Below are positions 36,817 to 45,881 of a stretch of DNA of 61,356 nucleotides, piece by piece (the first letter of the stretch is position 1; each line of letters opens with the position of its first letter). Made by a program: the position numbers and the translations under genes. Source of the DNA: Planctomycetaceae bacterium (lineage in GTDB: Bacteria; Planctomycetota; Planctomycetia; Planctomycetales; Planctomycetaceae); NCBI GenBank assembly GCA_002724315.1, contig PBOJ01000069.1, positions 1-61,356 on the forward strand, given 5' to 3'. The notes under the pieces were generated by a model. It was not told the DNA's origin. It did not search any database and worked only from the letters and a program-made list of their open reading frames with translations.

Positions 36817-37998
36817 ATGACCACCTCATCAGCCCCCACCCCCGTCGCTCCGCGAATCGATCATCCACCCGTGGCCACCACCATCGACGGCCTGCCGCTG
36901 CCGGCACCTCCACACCGCACCCTGCTGTTGCTGATGCTGACGCTGATGGCAGGGCTGGCGGTGACAAACTGGCTTGACCACCGCTCGGCATCTCGGACTC
37001 TGGTCGGCTACCTGCGGGCCAGTCGGAACGTGATCACCGCACCGGTCGACGCGGTTGTCCGCGAGGTGCGAGAACAACCCGGTGCCGTGGTCACCCCCGG
37101 AACCGTGATGGTGCTGCTGTTCAACGACGAACTCGAACGCCAGGTCGCCGATCGCCGGTCGGTTCTGCCCACGCTGGAAGCCTCACTGTCACAATCACAG
37201 GCCCAGGCCGACGTCGAGTTGTCGCTGAAACTGAGAGACCTGGACCGTGAGGAGTTCGAAGTTCGCACGCTGGCGGCCAATCATCTCGAGAAGCAGTACT
37301 ACAACGAATTTCTGCAGACAGCATGGGAAGAGATGCTCGAGTTGAGTGACGGCGTGGCCAGCAACGGAGGCCAGGACGTGATCTACCGCCTGGGCGCCCT
37401 GCCCCAGTTGATGACCAGCGACGACGTGAGAATGAAAACCGTGATGCGGCGGCAGGCGGCCCGCAATGCAGCCTCGGTCAGCGCTGCCCAGGCCAAGCTG
37501 TGTCGCGAGCGGACCGCCAAGATCGTCGCCCTGCGGAGCAGCCTGCCAGAAAAAATTCGCCGGGCCAACGGTGTCGATGTCGCCACTCACCAGTTGGCCC
37601 ACGCTCGTGCCGTTCTCGAAGCACTTGAGGATCGCCGCAAGAGGCTGACGCTGACCGCCGGTGCCCACGGCACGGTTGGCCTGCACCTCAAACAACCCGG
37701 TGACCGCGTGGTCAACGGCGAAGAAATCGTTGAACTCTACGACCGCGAGCGTCAGCACATCGACCTGCCGGTCCCCAGCCGAGTGATCGACCGTTACCCG
37801 GTCGGAACGCTGGTGCGACTGAGATTCAGCGGCTCGATCCGTTGCCGCGGCCGCGTCTCGATCGTACCCCCGCACACCGAACAGGACGTCGAGACTCCGA
37901 CCGGAGATGACCCGCTGGTCCGCGTCACGATCGAGCCGATCGGACGACTGTGGCCGGACGTGCCGATCGGATCGTCGGTCGAGGTGGAGGTCGAGTAG
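36817..37998 (+). CDS. HlyD-family membrane fusion-like protein
   Basis: A 393-residue protein from ATG 36817. One N-terminal membrane span (TLLLLMLTLMAGLAVTNWL) is followed by a barrel-sandwich half-motif (LVGYLRASRNVITAPVDAVV and VREQPGAVVTPGTVMVLLF), a long alpha-helical hairpin (about 100-250), the returning half (LTAGAHGTVGLHLKQPGDRV) and a beta-barrel end (VPIGSSVEVEVE). This is the layout of periplasmic adaptor proteins that join inner-membrane transporters to the outer membrane. No transporter gene adjoins it, so its partner must be encoded elsewhere. Confidence 0.85.
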   Translation: MTTSSAPTPVAPRIDHPPVATTIDGLPLPAPPHRTLLLLMLTLMAGLAVTNWLDHRSASRTLVGYLRASRNVITAPVDAVVREVREQPGAVVTPGTVMVLLFNDELERQVADRRSVLPTLEASLSQSQAQADVELSLKLRDLDREEFEVRTLAANHLEKQYYNEFLQTAWEEMLELSDGVASNGGQDVIYRLGALPQLMTSDDVRMKTVMRRQAARNAASVSAAQAKLCRERTAKIVALRSSLPEKIRRANGVDVATHQLAHARAVLEALEDRRKRLTLTAGAHGTVGLHLKQPGDRVVNGEEIVELYDRERQHIDLPVPSRVIDRYPVGTLVRLRFSGSIRCRGRVSIVPPHTEQDVETPTGDDPLVRVTIEPIGRLWPDVPIGSSVEVEVE

Positions 37999-38047
37999 CT
38001 GCCGAATCGCCGGAGACACGGGAACGGCTGGTCCGACTCCGTCTCTC

Positions 38048-38428
38048 TCACGCCTCCTCAACACTGAGGATCTCGTCGATCGAGATCGGCCCGTGAGTCA
38101 CCTGGGGATCGTCGGTATCAATAACGACCAACCGCCCCGGTCCCGCCGCCCTCGCATCCGGATATCCACTCGCCTGCCGGCCGTCGGTCAGGACCAGCCG
38201 CACCGGGTTCGTCTCGTTGACCCCAGGCATGTCGTCACAGACCAGAGCCGGAAACCGGCTCCAGGCCCACGTCCAGAGTGTCGATTCGGCGTCGACCTTC
38301 CCGGCGATGTCCAGCCACTCATCGGCCGCTTTGACCAAGTCGGCCCGGGCAGCGGCACGGCACCACGGTGCCAGTTCCTGGTCGATCCAACGACGTCGCG
38401 ACGCCACCAGTTGGTCAAATGTCGCCAT
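38048..38428 (-). CDS. Small conserved-looking protein of unknown function
   Basis: A 126-residue soluble protein starting MATFDQLVASRRRWIDQELA (ATG ending at 38428; another ATG ends at 38434). The first half is helical and Trp-rich, the second half strand-rich with LVVIDTDDPQVTHGPISIDE. No motif or signal peptide was recognised. Codon use resembles the neighbours, and it is convergent with the HlyD-like gene 50 bp away. Confidence 0.65.
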   Translation of the reverse strand: MATFDQLVASRRRWIDQELAPWCRAAARADLVKAADEWLDIAGKVDAESTLWTWAWSRFPALVCDDMPGVNETNPVRLVLTDGRQASGYPDARAAGPGRLVVIDTDDPQVTHGPISIDEILSVEEA

Positions 38429-38470
38429 GCCCATGTGATCCCGTCGATTGCCTGCCGTCGATCTGCCTAC

Positions 38471-39568
38471 CTACCAGGCCTTGGACCAACTGGCGAACAT
38501 CATGTAGTCGGTTTCCAGCTGGACACCGTCCAGGTCCTGGTGGATGGGCAGAACCCACTCGAAATTCAGCCGACTGCCATCCTGAAGCAGCCAGAGCATT
38601 CCCAGCCCCAGGTTGACCGAATCGCCACCTCGCATATCGGTGCGCGCCATCGGAGCCATCATCGGGTTCAACTCCGAGTCGGCACCATCGAAGTTCTTCC
38701 GAAACAGACCTTCGAACCGCACGCTGGTGCTGACCCGTTCGGTCAGCAGCCACGAGTACCAACCGTTGACGGTGTAAGTGTCGCCGACAGAGTAGCCACG
38801 ATAATTGGTCCCGATCGGCAAATCGGCCTGGAACTGGATCCCGTGACTGCCACCGTCGCGGTAGCCCTTCCAGGTCAGCCCCGGCCGGGCATCGAAAGTG
38901 CCGCTGCCCAATCGCATCGGGTAGGGCAACAGGGTCGGTGAGCCGGTCGACCGGCTGGTGGTGTTGTTCAGGTCACCGGTGGGCACGCTGAACCCCAGGT
39001 TGGCGATCCACTCGGAATCCTCTTCCTGGTCGAGCAACCACAACGCCCCACCGGCCATGTCATCAAAGCCCTCGTTGTGAGTCCGGAACGTGGTTCCGTT
39101 CATCCGACGATGGTCCATCGTGACCGAGGTCCACATCGGCATCATGTACAAGGTCACACGATCGCTGGGAGCATACATCACGTGCAGCATGTGCATGTCC
39201 ATGAACATCCGCGTGGGAGCCACCATGAAGGAGACACCCGAGGCGGTCAGCGCAGCCATGTCACTGACCTCATCGTTGCCCACGCGATTGTCGTCCATCG
39301 ACATGGTCATGAACTTGTACTCGGCCATCACCTCCCCGGCAGAGTGAACGTGATCGCCCATCAACCCCGCCGGGGCATGGGTGTCTGGACGAGCGGCCGA
39401 GTGGTGATGATCGCCATCATCAAGGCGATCCAACGCAGCGCTCAGCAGTCCCAGTTCGGTCTCGAACAACTCCCCGGCAACAGACGTCTGGGCCAATGAG
39501 GACACCAGGGCAACCAACGTCACAACCCACGACCGCGGTACGCCATAATTCATCGAATGGAACCTCAT
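38471..39568 (-). CDS. Met/His-rich outer-membrane beta-barrel-like protein
   Basis: A 365-residue exported protein from the ATG ending at 39568, with a signal peptide (VVTLVALVSSLAQTSVA). The N-terminal mature part is rich in His and Met: GDHHHSAARPDTHAP, MGDHVHSAGEVMAEYKFMTM and MFMDMHMLHVMYAP. The remainder alternates aromatic and polar residues as in a beta-barrel, with Gly/Asn turns and a terminal aromatic residue (SWSKAW), and resembles proteins annotated as phenol-degradation MetA-like outer-membrane transporters. The His/Met-rich part suggests soft-metal (copper) contact, which is inference. Confidence 0.75.
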   Translation of the reverse strand: MRFHSMNYGVPRSWVVTLVALVSSLAQTSVAGELFETELGLLSAALDRLDDGDHHHSAARPDTHAPAGLMGDHVHSAGEVMAEYKFMTMSMDDNRVGNDEVSDMAALTASGVSFMVAPTRMFMDMHMLHVMYAPSDRVTLYMMPMWTSVTMDHRRMNGTTFRTHNEGFDDMAGGALWLLDQEEDSEWIANLGFSVPTGDLNNTTSRSTGSPTLLPYPMRLGSGTFDARPGLTWKGYRDGGSHGIQFQADLPIGTNYRGYSVGDTYTVNGWYSWLLTERVSTSVRFEGLFRKNFDGADSELNPMMAPMARTDMRGGDSVNLGLGMLWLLQDGSRLNFEWVLPIHQDLDGVQLETDYMMFASWSKAW

Positions 39569-39726
39569 CCCATCACCTAATGGACATCGCAAAGCCATTT
39601 CTGCGCTACAAATGCGTTTACGGTCAGGATCGGCACAACCCGACCTGCGGTTGCAAGCACCGGACAGGGAGGCGCAAAAATCCCCTAACCGTCACAACCA
39701 GCCTCGGGATCTGCCGCCAAATCCGC

Positions 39727-41418
39727 TCACTCGTCAGTGACGCAACCCAGCGATGCGGACTTGACGGTGCGGATATAGCGTCCCAGTGTCCCGCGACTCT
39801 TCTTCAACGCGGGAGCAGTCCAGGCCTCGCGGCGGCGAGCCAGTTCTTCGTCACTGACCTCCATGTCGATCCGCCGCGACTCAGCATTGATCGTCACCCG
39901 GTCTCCGTTTTCCACCAGCGCGACCGGCCCCCCTTCCTGGGCCTCGGGCGTGATGTGTCCGACGATGAACCCATGCGATCCGCCCGAAAAGCGGCCGTCG
40001 GTCATCAGTGCCACGTCATCTCCCAGGCCGGCACCCATGATCGCCGATGTCGGAGTGAGCATCTCCGGCATCCCGGGCCCCCCCTTGGGACCTTCGTACC
40101 GGATGATCACCACATCACCCTTGCCGATCTGCTTCTGTTCGAGCGCTGCAAGCATCTCCTCTTCGGCGTCGAACACCCGTGCGGTTCCCGAGAACACCAG
40201 GCCCTCCTTGCCGGTGATCTTGGCCACCGCCCCTTCGGGTGCCAGGTTGCCCCGCAGAATCTGCAGGTGCCCGGTCGACTTGATCGGTTCGGAGGTCGAT
40301 CGCACGATCTCCTGTCCCTCGGACAATTCGGGCAAGTCCGCAACGTTTTCCGCCAGCGTCTTTCCGGTCACCGTCAGGCAATCGCCCTCGACCAACCCCT
40401 CGTCCAGCAGGAACTTGAGCACCGCTGGAGTCCCTCCCACCCCGTGGAGGTCCGCCATCACGAAACGGCCGCTGGGCTTCAGGTCGGCCAGCAACGGCAC
40501 CCGGTCGCTGGTGGCCTGGAAGTCGTCAATCGTCAAGTCGACACCCGCCGAGCGAGCGATCGCCACCAGGTGCAACACCGCGTTGGTCGATCCGCCCAGG
40601 GCCATCACGACGGCCATGGCGTTTTCAAGCGACTGACGAGTGATGATGTCACAGGGCTTGATGTCCTGCTCCAGCAGGTGACGAATCGCCGCCCCTGCAC
40701 GATGGCACTCGTCCAGCTTGTCCGGATCGGTAGCAGGAATCGAGGCACTGTAGGGCAGCGAGAGTCCCATGGCCTCGATCGCCGAAGCCATCGTGTTGGC
40801 CGTGTACATTCCCCCGCAGGCCCCCGCGCCCGGACAGCTCTTCTGGACGATCTCCTGACGCTCTTCGTCACTGATCGACTCGGCCAGGTACTGCCCGTAG
40901 GACTGGAACGCCGAGACAATGTCGAGCTTCCTGTCTCCCAGGCAACCGGGCTGGATCGTCCCCCCATAAACCATCAACGCCGGACGGTTGACCCGCGCCA
41001 TCGCCATCACGCAGCCCGGCATGTTCTTGTCGCAACCGGGCAAGGTAACCAGCCCGTCGTACCACTGCCCCCCCATGACCGTCTCGATCGAATCGGCGAT
41101 CAGATCACGAGACTGCAGTGAATACGACATGCCCTCTGTGCCCATCGAGATCCCGTCGCTGACGCCTATGGTATTGAATCGCATCCCCACCAGGTCCGAC
41201 TCGCTGACACCGGCCTTGACCGCCTCAGCCAACTCCAACAAGTGCATGTTGCACGTGTTGCCTTCGTACCAGACGCTGGCAATTCCGACCTGCGGCTTGT
41301 TCATGTCCGCCTCGGTCATTCCCGTGCCGTAAAGCATTGCCTGTGAGGCCCCCTGGGAACGAGGCTGGGTGATCCTGGCACTGTAGCGATTCAGACCATC
41401 ACCGACGGGTTGGTTCAT
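39727..41418 (-). CDS. ilvD: Dihydroxy-acid dehydratase
   Basis: A 563-residue enzyme of standard length. The Fe-S cysteines lie in [11 protein letters not shown] and [16 protein letters not shown]; the substrate region [12 protein letters not shown] and the C-terminal [15 protein letters not shown] are intact. It converts dihydroxy-isovalerate and dihydroxy-methylvalerate to the keto acids of valine and isoleucine synthesis, in the cytosol. I chose the ATG ending at 41418 ([14 protein letters not shown]); another in-frame ATG ends at 41433. No leader or attenuator was seen upstream. Confidence 0.96.
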   Translation of the reverse strand: MNQPVGDGLNRYSARITQPRSQGASQAMLYGTGMTEADMNKPQVGIASVWYEGNTCNMHLLELAEAVKAGVSESDLVGMRFNTIGVSDGISMGTEGMSYSLQSRDLIADSIETVMGGQWYDGLVTLPGCDKNMPGCVMAMARVNRPALMVYGGTIQPGCLGDRKLDIVSAFQSYGQYLAESISDEERQEIVQKSCPGAGACGGMYTANTMASAIEAMGLSLPYSASIPATDPDKLDECHRAGAAIRHLLEQDIKPCDIITRQSLENAMAVVMALGGSTNAVLHLVAIARSAGVDLTIDDFQATSDRVPLLADLKPSGRFVMADLHGVGGTPAVLKFLLDEGLVEGDCLTVTGKTLAENVADLPELSEGQEIVRSTSEPIKSTGHLQILRGNLAPEGAVAKITGKEGLVFSGTARVFDAEEEMLAALEQKQIGKGDVVIIRYEGPKGGPGMPEMLTPTSAIMGAGLGDDVALMTDGRFSGGSHGFIVGHITPEAQEGGPVALVENGDRVTINAESRRIDMEVSDEELARRREAWTAPALKKSRGTLGRYIRTVKSASLGCVTDE

Positions 41419-41557
41419 CTGTCGGACCTCCAACTGGCATCAAGACGCAAACCCTCATTTATACAGCACTTCCCAGAGGCCAGAAAGCCGATCGAGTCGT
41501 CCTGAAGTCGCAGAAATCCGCAGTTGACTGATTCAACTCTCTTGCCGTGCTATCGTA

Positions 41558-41585
41558 TTGACCGCACCAGAGGGTAAATTGATAT
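41558..41585 (+). promoter_or_regulatory. Possible promoter of the sigma-54 activator gene
   Basis: TTGACC (41558-41563), a 16-base spacer and TGATAT (41580-41585) resemble a housekeeping promoter. A 10-base palindrome TTGATATCAA (41579-41588) overlaps the -10 element and could be an operator. It lies about 70 bases upstream of the TTG start at 41658. Confidence 0.4.
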
Positions 41586-41657
41586 CAATCGGTGAGTGTG
41601 TCGTGACGGAATCGTTCCGACCGAGATCACTCTGATTACTGAAACGCCGTAATCCTG

Positions 41658-43658
41658 TTGTCGAAGGGCCGACAGTTGAGTGACAAATGGGTGAGATTCA
41701 ACGACGGTCTGCAGTCGTTGGAGACGAACGAGGCCATCCGAGCGATCGGATTGTTGGACCGTTGCCTTCAAGCAGCCGGCGAATCCACTGACCAGCAAGA
41801 TCTGCTGGACCAACTGTTGCCAGAACTGGTGACCGAATTTTCGGCCCAGTGGTGCGGAGTGCTGGTCCGAAATCCCGGGTGGCAACTGCAAGCCGAGTAC
41901 GGCCGCCAACAACCGGCCTCGTGGCCGGCGGAATTGCTCGAGGAGTCCCTGGACAGGAGTGCCGCCGGCGGTGGACCCATTGCCAAGCCGACCGGCTGGA
42001 CCGCGGCGGCCGTTCCCCTTGACGATTCCGCTCCTTCGGCGTCGGTGTTGTTGATCGCCGGAGGACATCTCGACCTGGCCCAACTCTCGTTGCTCTCTGT
42101 CGCCGGCCGCGGGCTGTCAGTCGCTCGCGGCGTGGCGGGCCGAACCGAACACGCCGTGAAACGGGCCGAGCGACTGGCATCAACACTGAACGCATCAGCG
42201 GGCTTTGCGGGTGTGCACGAGGTGGTGCCGTTGCTCGAGTTGATCGCTTCGGAGGCCACTCGCCTGCTGGATTGTGACCGCGCGAGCATCTTTGTCCACG
42301 ACCGCGAACGAGGCGAACTGGTGGCCTGCCCGGCGCTGGGTGTGGAAGGCGGCACGTTGAGAATTCCCGACGACGCAGGAATCGTCGGTGACGTGATCCA
42401 CAATGGGCATCCCGTGCAGGTCGACGACGTGACCACCGATGACCGCTTCAACTCCGACGTCGACAAGGAAACCGGCTACACCACCCGCAACCTGCTGTGT
42501 GTGCCGTTGCGAGACGGGGGCGGGGAAGTGATGGGAGCCTTCGAGTTGATCAACCGGCTCGAGGGGTCTTTCAACGAAGACGATCTCGAGGGACTCGAAC
42601 ATCTCGCCGGCCAGGCCGCCGTCGCCCTGGCCAACACCCAGGAACACCAGCGGCTGCTGCGGAGCCGCGAGCAGCTGGCCGAACAGGTGGGCCGTGGCGC
42701 CAGGCTGGTGGGAACCAGCCCATCGATCAACGCACTGCGTGATACAGTCGACCGACTGGCCGGCACGGACCTCCCGGTACTGGTCCTGGGCCCCAGCGGC
42801 ACCGGAAAGGAAGTTGTCAGCCGGGCCCTGCACTTCGGAGGCTCGCGGGCCGACCAACCGTTTGTCGCGGTCAACTGCGCGGCGATCAGCGAAACGTTGC
42901 TCGAGAGCGAGTTGTTCGGACACGAGAAAGGTGCCTTCACCGACGCGGTGGACACCCGCAAGGGAAAGTTCGAACTCGCCGATGACGGCACGCTGTTCCT
43001 GGACGAGATCGGAGACATGAGCCCTGGTGGGCAGGCGAAACTGCTGCGAGTGCTCGAACAGAAGATGATCACCCGCGTCGGTGGATCCCAGGCGATCCCG
43101 ATCAACGTCCGTGTCATCGCCGCCACCAACCAGAACCTGGCCGAGGCAGTCAGCGAGAAACGGTTCCGCGAGGACCTGTTCTACCGGCTCTCTGTCGTCA
43201 CGCTCGAACTCCCCGCCCTGGCCGAACGCCCCGAGGACATCCTGCCGTTGGCAGAACACTTCCTGGACGAATTCTGTGTTGAGGCGGGGCGAGTCGCACT
43301 GACACTGGCCCCCGAGGCCCAGCAGCGATTGATCGGACACACCTGGCCGGGAAACGTCCGTGAGTTGAGGAATCTGATGGAGCGGGTGGCGTTCCTGTGC
43401 CCGGGAGACCAGATCGAAATCGACGACCTGGCGTTCATCCTGGCCCCTGGCCGCGAGCCCGATGTCGAGATGCCCGAGGACGCGGGGTTGTCCGAGGCAA
43501 CCAGGCGTTTCCAGGTCGACTACATTCGCCGCTCGATCCGGCTGGCCGCGGGAAACATGACCGAAGCCGCCCGATTGCTGGGTCTCCACCGCTCGAATCT
43601 CTATCGCAAGATGGGGCAGTTGGGGATGAAGGAGTCCGAGGACGACAACGGCGAGTAG
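41658..43658 (+). CDS. Sigma-54-dependent transcriptional activator with GAF domain
   Basis: A 666-residue protein from a TTG at 41658. The N-terminal 170 residues may be a degenerate GAF domain; a clear GAF domain follows (about 185-330: LLDCDRASIFVHDRERGELV, NLLCVPLRDGGGEVMGAFEL). The AAA+ domain has Walker A GPSGTGKEVV, the sigma-54 contact loop GAFTDA (canonical GAFTGA), and Walker B LFLDEIGDM. The C-terminus is a Fis-type helix-turn-helix (AARLLGLHRSNLYRKM). It should activate RpoN promoters in response to a ligand or redox signal sensed by GAF. No obvious target operon adjoins it. Confidence 0.92.
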   Translation: MSKGRQLSDKWVRFNDGLQSLETNEAIRAIGLLDRCLQAAGESTDQQDLLDQLLPELVTEFSAQWCGVLVRNPGWQLQAEYGRQQPASWPAELLEESLDRSAAGGGPIAKPTGWTAAAVPLDDSAPSASVLLIAGGHLDLAQLSLLSVAGRGLSVARGVAGRTEHAVKRAERLASTLNASAGFAGVHEVVPLLELIASEATRLLDCDRASIFVHDRERGELVACPALGVEGGTLRIPDDAGIVGDVIHNGHPVQVDDVTTDDRFNSDVDKETGYTTRNLLCVPLRDGGGEVMGAFELINRLEGSFNEDDLEGLEHLAGQAAVALANTQEHQRLLRSREQLAEQVGRGARLVGTSPSINALRDTVDRLAGTDLPVLVLGPSGTGKEVVSRALHFGGSRADQPFVAVNCAAISETLLESELFGHEKGAFTDAVDTRKGKFELADDGTLFLDEIGDMSPGGQAKLLRVLEQKMITRVGGSQAIPINVRVIAATNQNLAEAVSEKRFREDLFYRLSVVTLELPALAERPEDILPLAEHFLDEFCVEAGRVALTLAPEAQQRLIGHTWPGNVRELRNLMERVAFLCPGDQIEIDDLAFILAPGREPDVEMPEDAGLSEATRRFQVDYIRRSIRLAAGNMTEAARLLGLHRSNLYRKMGQLGMKESEDDNGE

Positions 43659-43788
43659 CCGTGGCCGCCGGGAAGGAGGTGCGGTGCGGCCAGTTCGTCG
43701 CGTACACCCGCAACAACTGGGCTCGTCCGCTTGCTCACGCACCTCTCCCGACGACCGTGCTTCGATTCCGCTCCTCGGCCAACAACAC

Positions 43789-44238
43789 CTAGCGGCCGAA
43801 GATTCCCAGCGAGATCCCCGTGCCGTAGCCGCCGCGACCAATACGGAAACTGAACCCCGGCCGATGGACCGAAATTCCAACCGAGGGACGTCGGTAGTAG
43901 CCGGTCGAATAGCCGTAGAAGCCAGACGGAATGTGGCGGTAACGGGAATACCGGTACGGCACGGACACGTAGGAGAAACTGTTCACCGGCACGTGGCGAT
44001 GCAAACGCTGCACCGGAACCGGAACCCGGCGGCCGCTCGAGAACCGGTAGCCACTGAGACTGTTGAGTTTCCGAGCCCGAACAGAACCGTTGTCCGAATT
44101 GACGAAAACGGAGGGAATTCCTGGTGTGGTATTCACACGCCGACTTACGTGGCGGTGTCCAGCCTCGGAGTCGCGCAAAGCAACGGAAACCTGCAACATG
44201 ATCACCGTCACTCCAACAGCCATCATTCGGAGTCTCAT
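43789..44238 (-). CDS. Small secreted Tyr/Arg/Gly-rich protein
   Basis: About 149 residues from the ATG ending at 44238, which follows GGGAG and opens a signal peptide (MRLRMMAVGVTVIMLQVSVA). The mature protein is basic and rich in Tyr, Arg, Ser and Gly, with segments such as FSYVSVPYRYSRYRHIPSGF and the tail RIGRGGYGTGISLGIFGR. This looks like a surface or wall-associated structural protein rather than an enzyme. No family is recognised. Composition differs clearly from neighbours, although base use is similar. Confidence 0.65.
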   Translation of the reverse strand: MRLRMMAVGVTVIMLQVSVALRDSEAGHRHVSRRVNTTPGIPSVFVNSDNGSVRARKLNSLSGYRFSSGRRVPVPVQRLHRHVPVNSFSYVSVPYRYSRYRHIPSGFYGYSTGYYRRPSVGISVHRPGFSFRIGRGGYGTGISLGIFGR

Positions 44239-44421
44239 GCGTCTACTCCCTGTCTCCTGGATCGAGCTTTCGACAACCCACAAGGTCAAAGTCCCGATGC
44301 AGGGCTGCCGTTCAACAGTGTCGAGTTGCATACCGTGTGCCAAAACGGAGTTCCTCAACACTTCGGATTCTTCAGTTCCGGTAATCCCAGCCAAAACAAC
44401 AACTTGCCGTTCCTGGCGCAA

Positions 44422-44459
44422 AGAAAAACCCCGGGCCGAAGAGAAATTTCGGCCCGGGG
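44422..44459 (-). terminator. Rho-independent terminator after the FAH-family gene
   Basis: A perfect 12-bp stem (CCCCGGGCCGAA at 44429-44440 with TTCGGCCCGGGG at 44448-44459) and a 7-base loop. On the minus strand it is followed by TTTTTCTTTG. It lies 60 bp after the stop of the gene at 44520. The remaining 44239-44421 stretch shows nothing else and should hold the promoter of the small secreted protein gene. Confidence 0.85.
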
Positions 44460-44519
44460 CGAGTCGATTGACGTGTCGCAAACACGAGTCAGAACGTGGT
44501 CAGACTGACGACAGGTCCT

Positions 44520-45452
44520 CTAGACCACGGGATTGACCAGCGACCCGATGTTGCCGATCGATGCCACGACGGTATCACCGGAGTGAAGGAACTTGTTTTT
44601 GGCCGACCCCACCCCGGAAGTGGTTCCCGTGGAGATGATGTCGCCGGGGACAAGCGTCACGAAGCTCGACACGAATTCGATGATCGCCGTGACAGGGAAG
44701 ACCATCTCGGAGGTTGACCCGTCCTGTTCCACCTCGCCGTTGACAGTCAATTTCAGTTCCAGCGCCTGGGGGTCATCGCATTCGTCGGCCGGCAACACGC
44801 ACGGCCCCATCGGGCAGAACGAGTCGTGCCACTTGCCGTGCATCCAATCAAAGAAGCCATCCTTGGGCCGCTCGGTGCGACCCGGATTCGGCTGAAATTT
44901 CCGATCGGAGACGTCGTTGACGACCGTGTATCCCGCCACGTAATCCAGCGCGTCGGCCTCGGTCACCGCGTGGCACTCCTTACCGATGATCACGCCCAGT
45001 TCGAGTTCCCAGTCGATATGATCGGGAGACACGCTGGGAATCCGAATCGGGTTGCCCGGATCATTAAGCGTGGTCAACGGCGGCTTCATGAAGACATAGG
45101 GGAACGTCGACTGTCGCTCGGCCGCTTGCCCGCCCCCTTCCTCGATGTGCTTCGAGTAATTCCCGGCCAGCAGCAACAGCTTGGTCGGGTTGGGCACGGG
45201 CACCTTGACCTGGACCGCTTCGGTGGGGATCCCCAACTGAGCCCCCTGCTCTTCACCGGCAGACGCCAACGCGTCCTGCAACGCGACCGCGGCAGCACGA
45301 CCGCTGCCACCGGGCAGGAACGTGGTGATCTTGTCGCAAACGGGTACGTCAATCCCCAGCGACGCGGCGGCGGCTTGCAGGGGCACGATGGTTTGTTCGC
45401 TGTAGAACCCGATCGCAGCGTCACCGTTGTGTTCAAACCGACACAGTCTCAT
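44520..45452 (-). CDS. Fumarylacetoacetate hydrolase family protein
   Basis: A 310-residue protein with the FAH fold. The metal-binding ExE is in DHIDWELELGVIIGKE, the preceding NYSKHIEEGGG and later GYTVVNDVSDRKFQ and the C-terminal PGDIISTGTTSGVGSAKNKF are characteristic. The family includes hydrolases, decarboxylases and isomerases of keto or hydroxy acids from aromatic and sugar breakdown, with Mg or Mn. The exact reaction cannot be read. Divergent from the Gfo/Idh gene. Confidence 0.9.
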   Translation of the reverse strand: MRLCRFEHNGDAAIGFYSEQTIVPLQAAAASLGIDVPVCDKITTFLPGGSGRAAAVALQDALASAGEEQGAQLGIPTEAVQVKVPVPNPTKLLLLAGNYSKHIEEGGGQAAERQSTFPYVFMKPPLTTLNDPGNPIRIPSVSPDHIDWELELGVIIGKECHAVTEADALDYVAGYTVVNDVSDRKFQPNPGRTERPKDGFFDWMHGKWHDSFCPMGPCVLPADECDDPQALELKLTVNGEVEQDGSTSEMVFPVTAIIEFVSSFVTLVPGDIISTGTTSGVGSAKNKFLHSGDTVVASIGNIGSLVNPVV

Positions 45453-45530
45453 CTCTCTCTCCCGAGTTGGTAGCTGAAATCCGGATCCGGTCGGACACCA
45501 CGGCTTTGGTCCGGTCGCCCAACCAGCATC

Positions 45531-45722
45531 CTAGTGTGTCGGCCACCTGTGGAGATCGCAAACGTAGGCCGAACCAATCACCGACACGCCCCAGCGTTCC
45601 ATTCGGTCCTGGCTGACGGCCGAGAAAACCGTATCGACAGCCTTGGTGCCCTTCGGACCCCGGATACCCACCGGCACGATCAGACGAACCGGGGCCGGGG
45701 TTTTGGACCTCTCGGATGCCAT
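45531..45722 (-). CDS. Candidate 63-residue small protein
   Basis: The minus-strand ATG ending at 45722 has GCGGA shortly upstream and leads to a 63-codon frame ending in TAG at 45531. The product alternates hydrophobic and polar residues like a small beta domain ([20 protein letters not shown], then [17 protein letters not shown]). Third codon positions are mostly G or C, as in local genes. It is inside a gene gap and I cannot name a family. The frame is also open upstream across the Gfo/Idh gene, so openness alone is not evidence. Confidence 0.35.
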   Translation of the reverse strand: MASERSKTPAPVRLIVPVGIRGPKGTKAVDTVFSAVSQDRMERWGVSVIGSAYVCDLHRWPTH

Positions 45723-45789
45723 TTTTCCGCAAACCGAAACTCGAATCCGGATCCCGGCAAGCGACAAGTTGACCGACACTGTCCGAGTT

Positions 45790-45818
45790 TTGCATCCTCG
45801 GGTGGAGGCCTGTACACT
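45790..45818 (+). promoter_or_regulatory. Probable promoter of the Gfo/Idh gene
   Basis: TTGCAT (45790-45795), a 17-base spacer and TACACT (45813-45818) form a good housekeeping-type promoter 63 bases upstream of the ATG at 45882. Confidence 0.5.
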
Positions 45819-45881
45819 GGCAGCGAACCGATGGTGCCAGATCACCTCCAGACGACTCAACCGGACACGTTGGAGCCTCCG

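Larger units (their letters stand above)
45453..45881. other. Divergent intergenic region with a possible small gene
   Basis: This stretch of about 430 bases separates the FAH-family gene (minus) from the Gfo/Idh gene (plus). It holds the promoter listed at 45790-45818 and the candidate 63-residue frame at 45531-45722 on the minus strand. The rest shows no repeat or hairpin of note. Confidence 0.5.
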
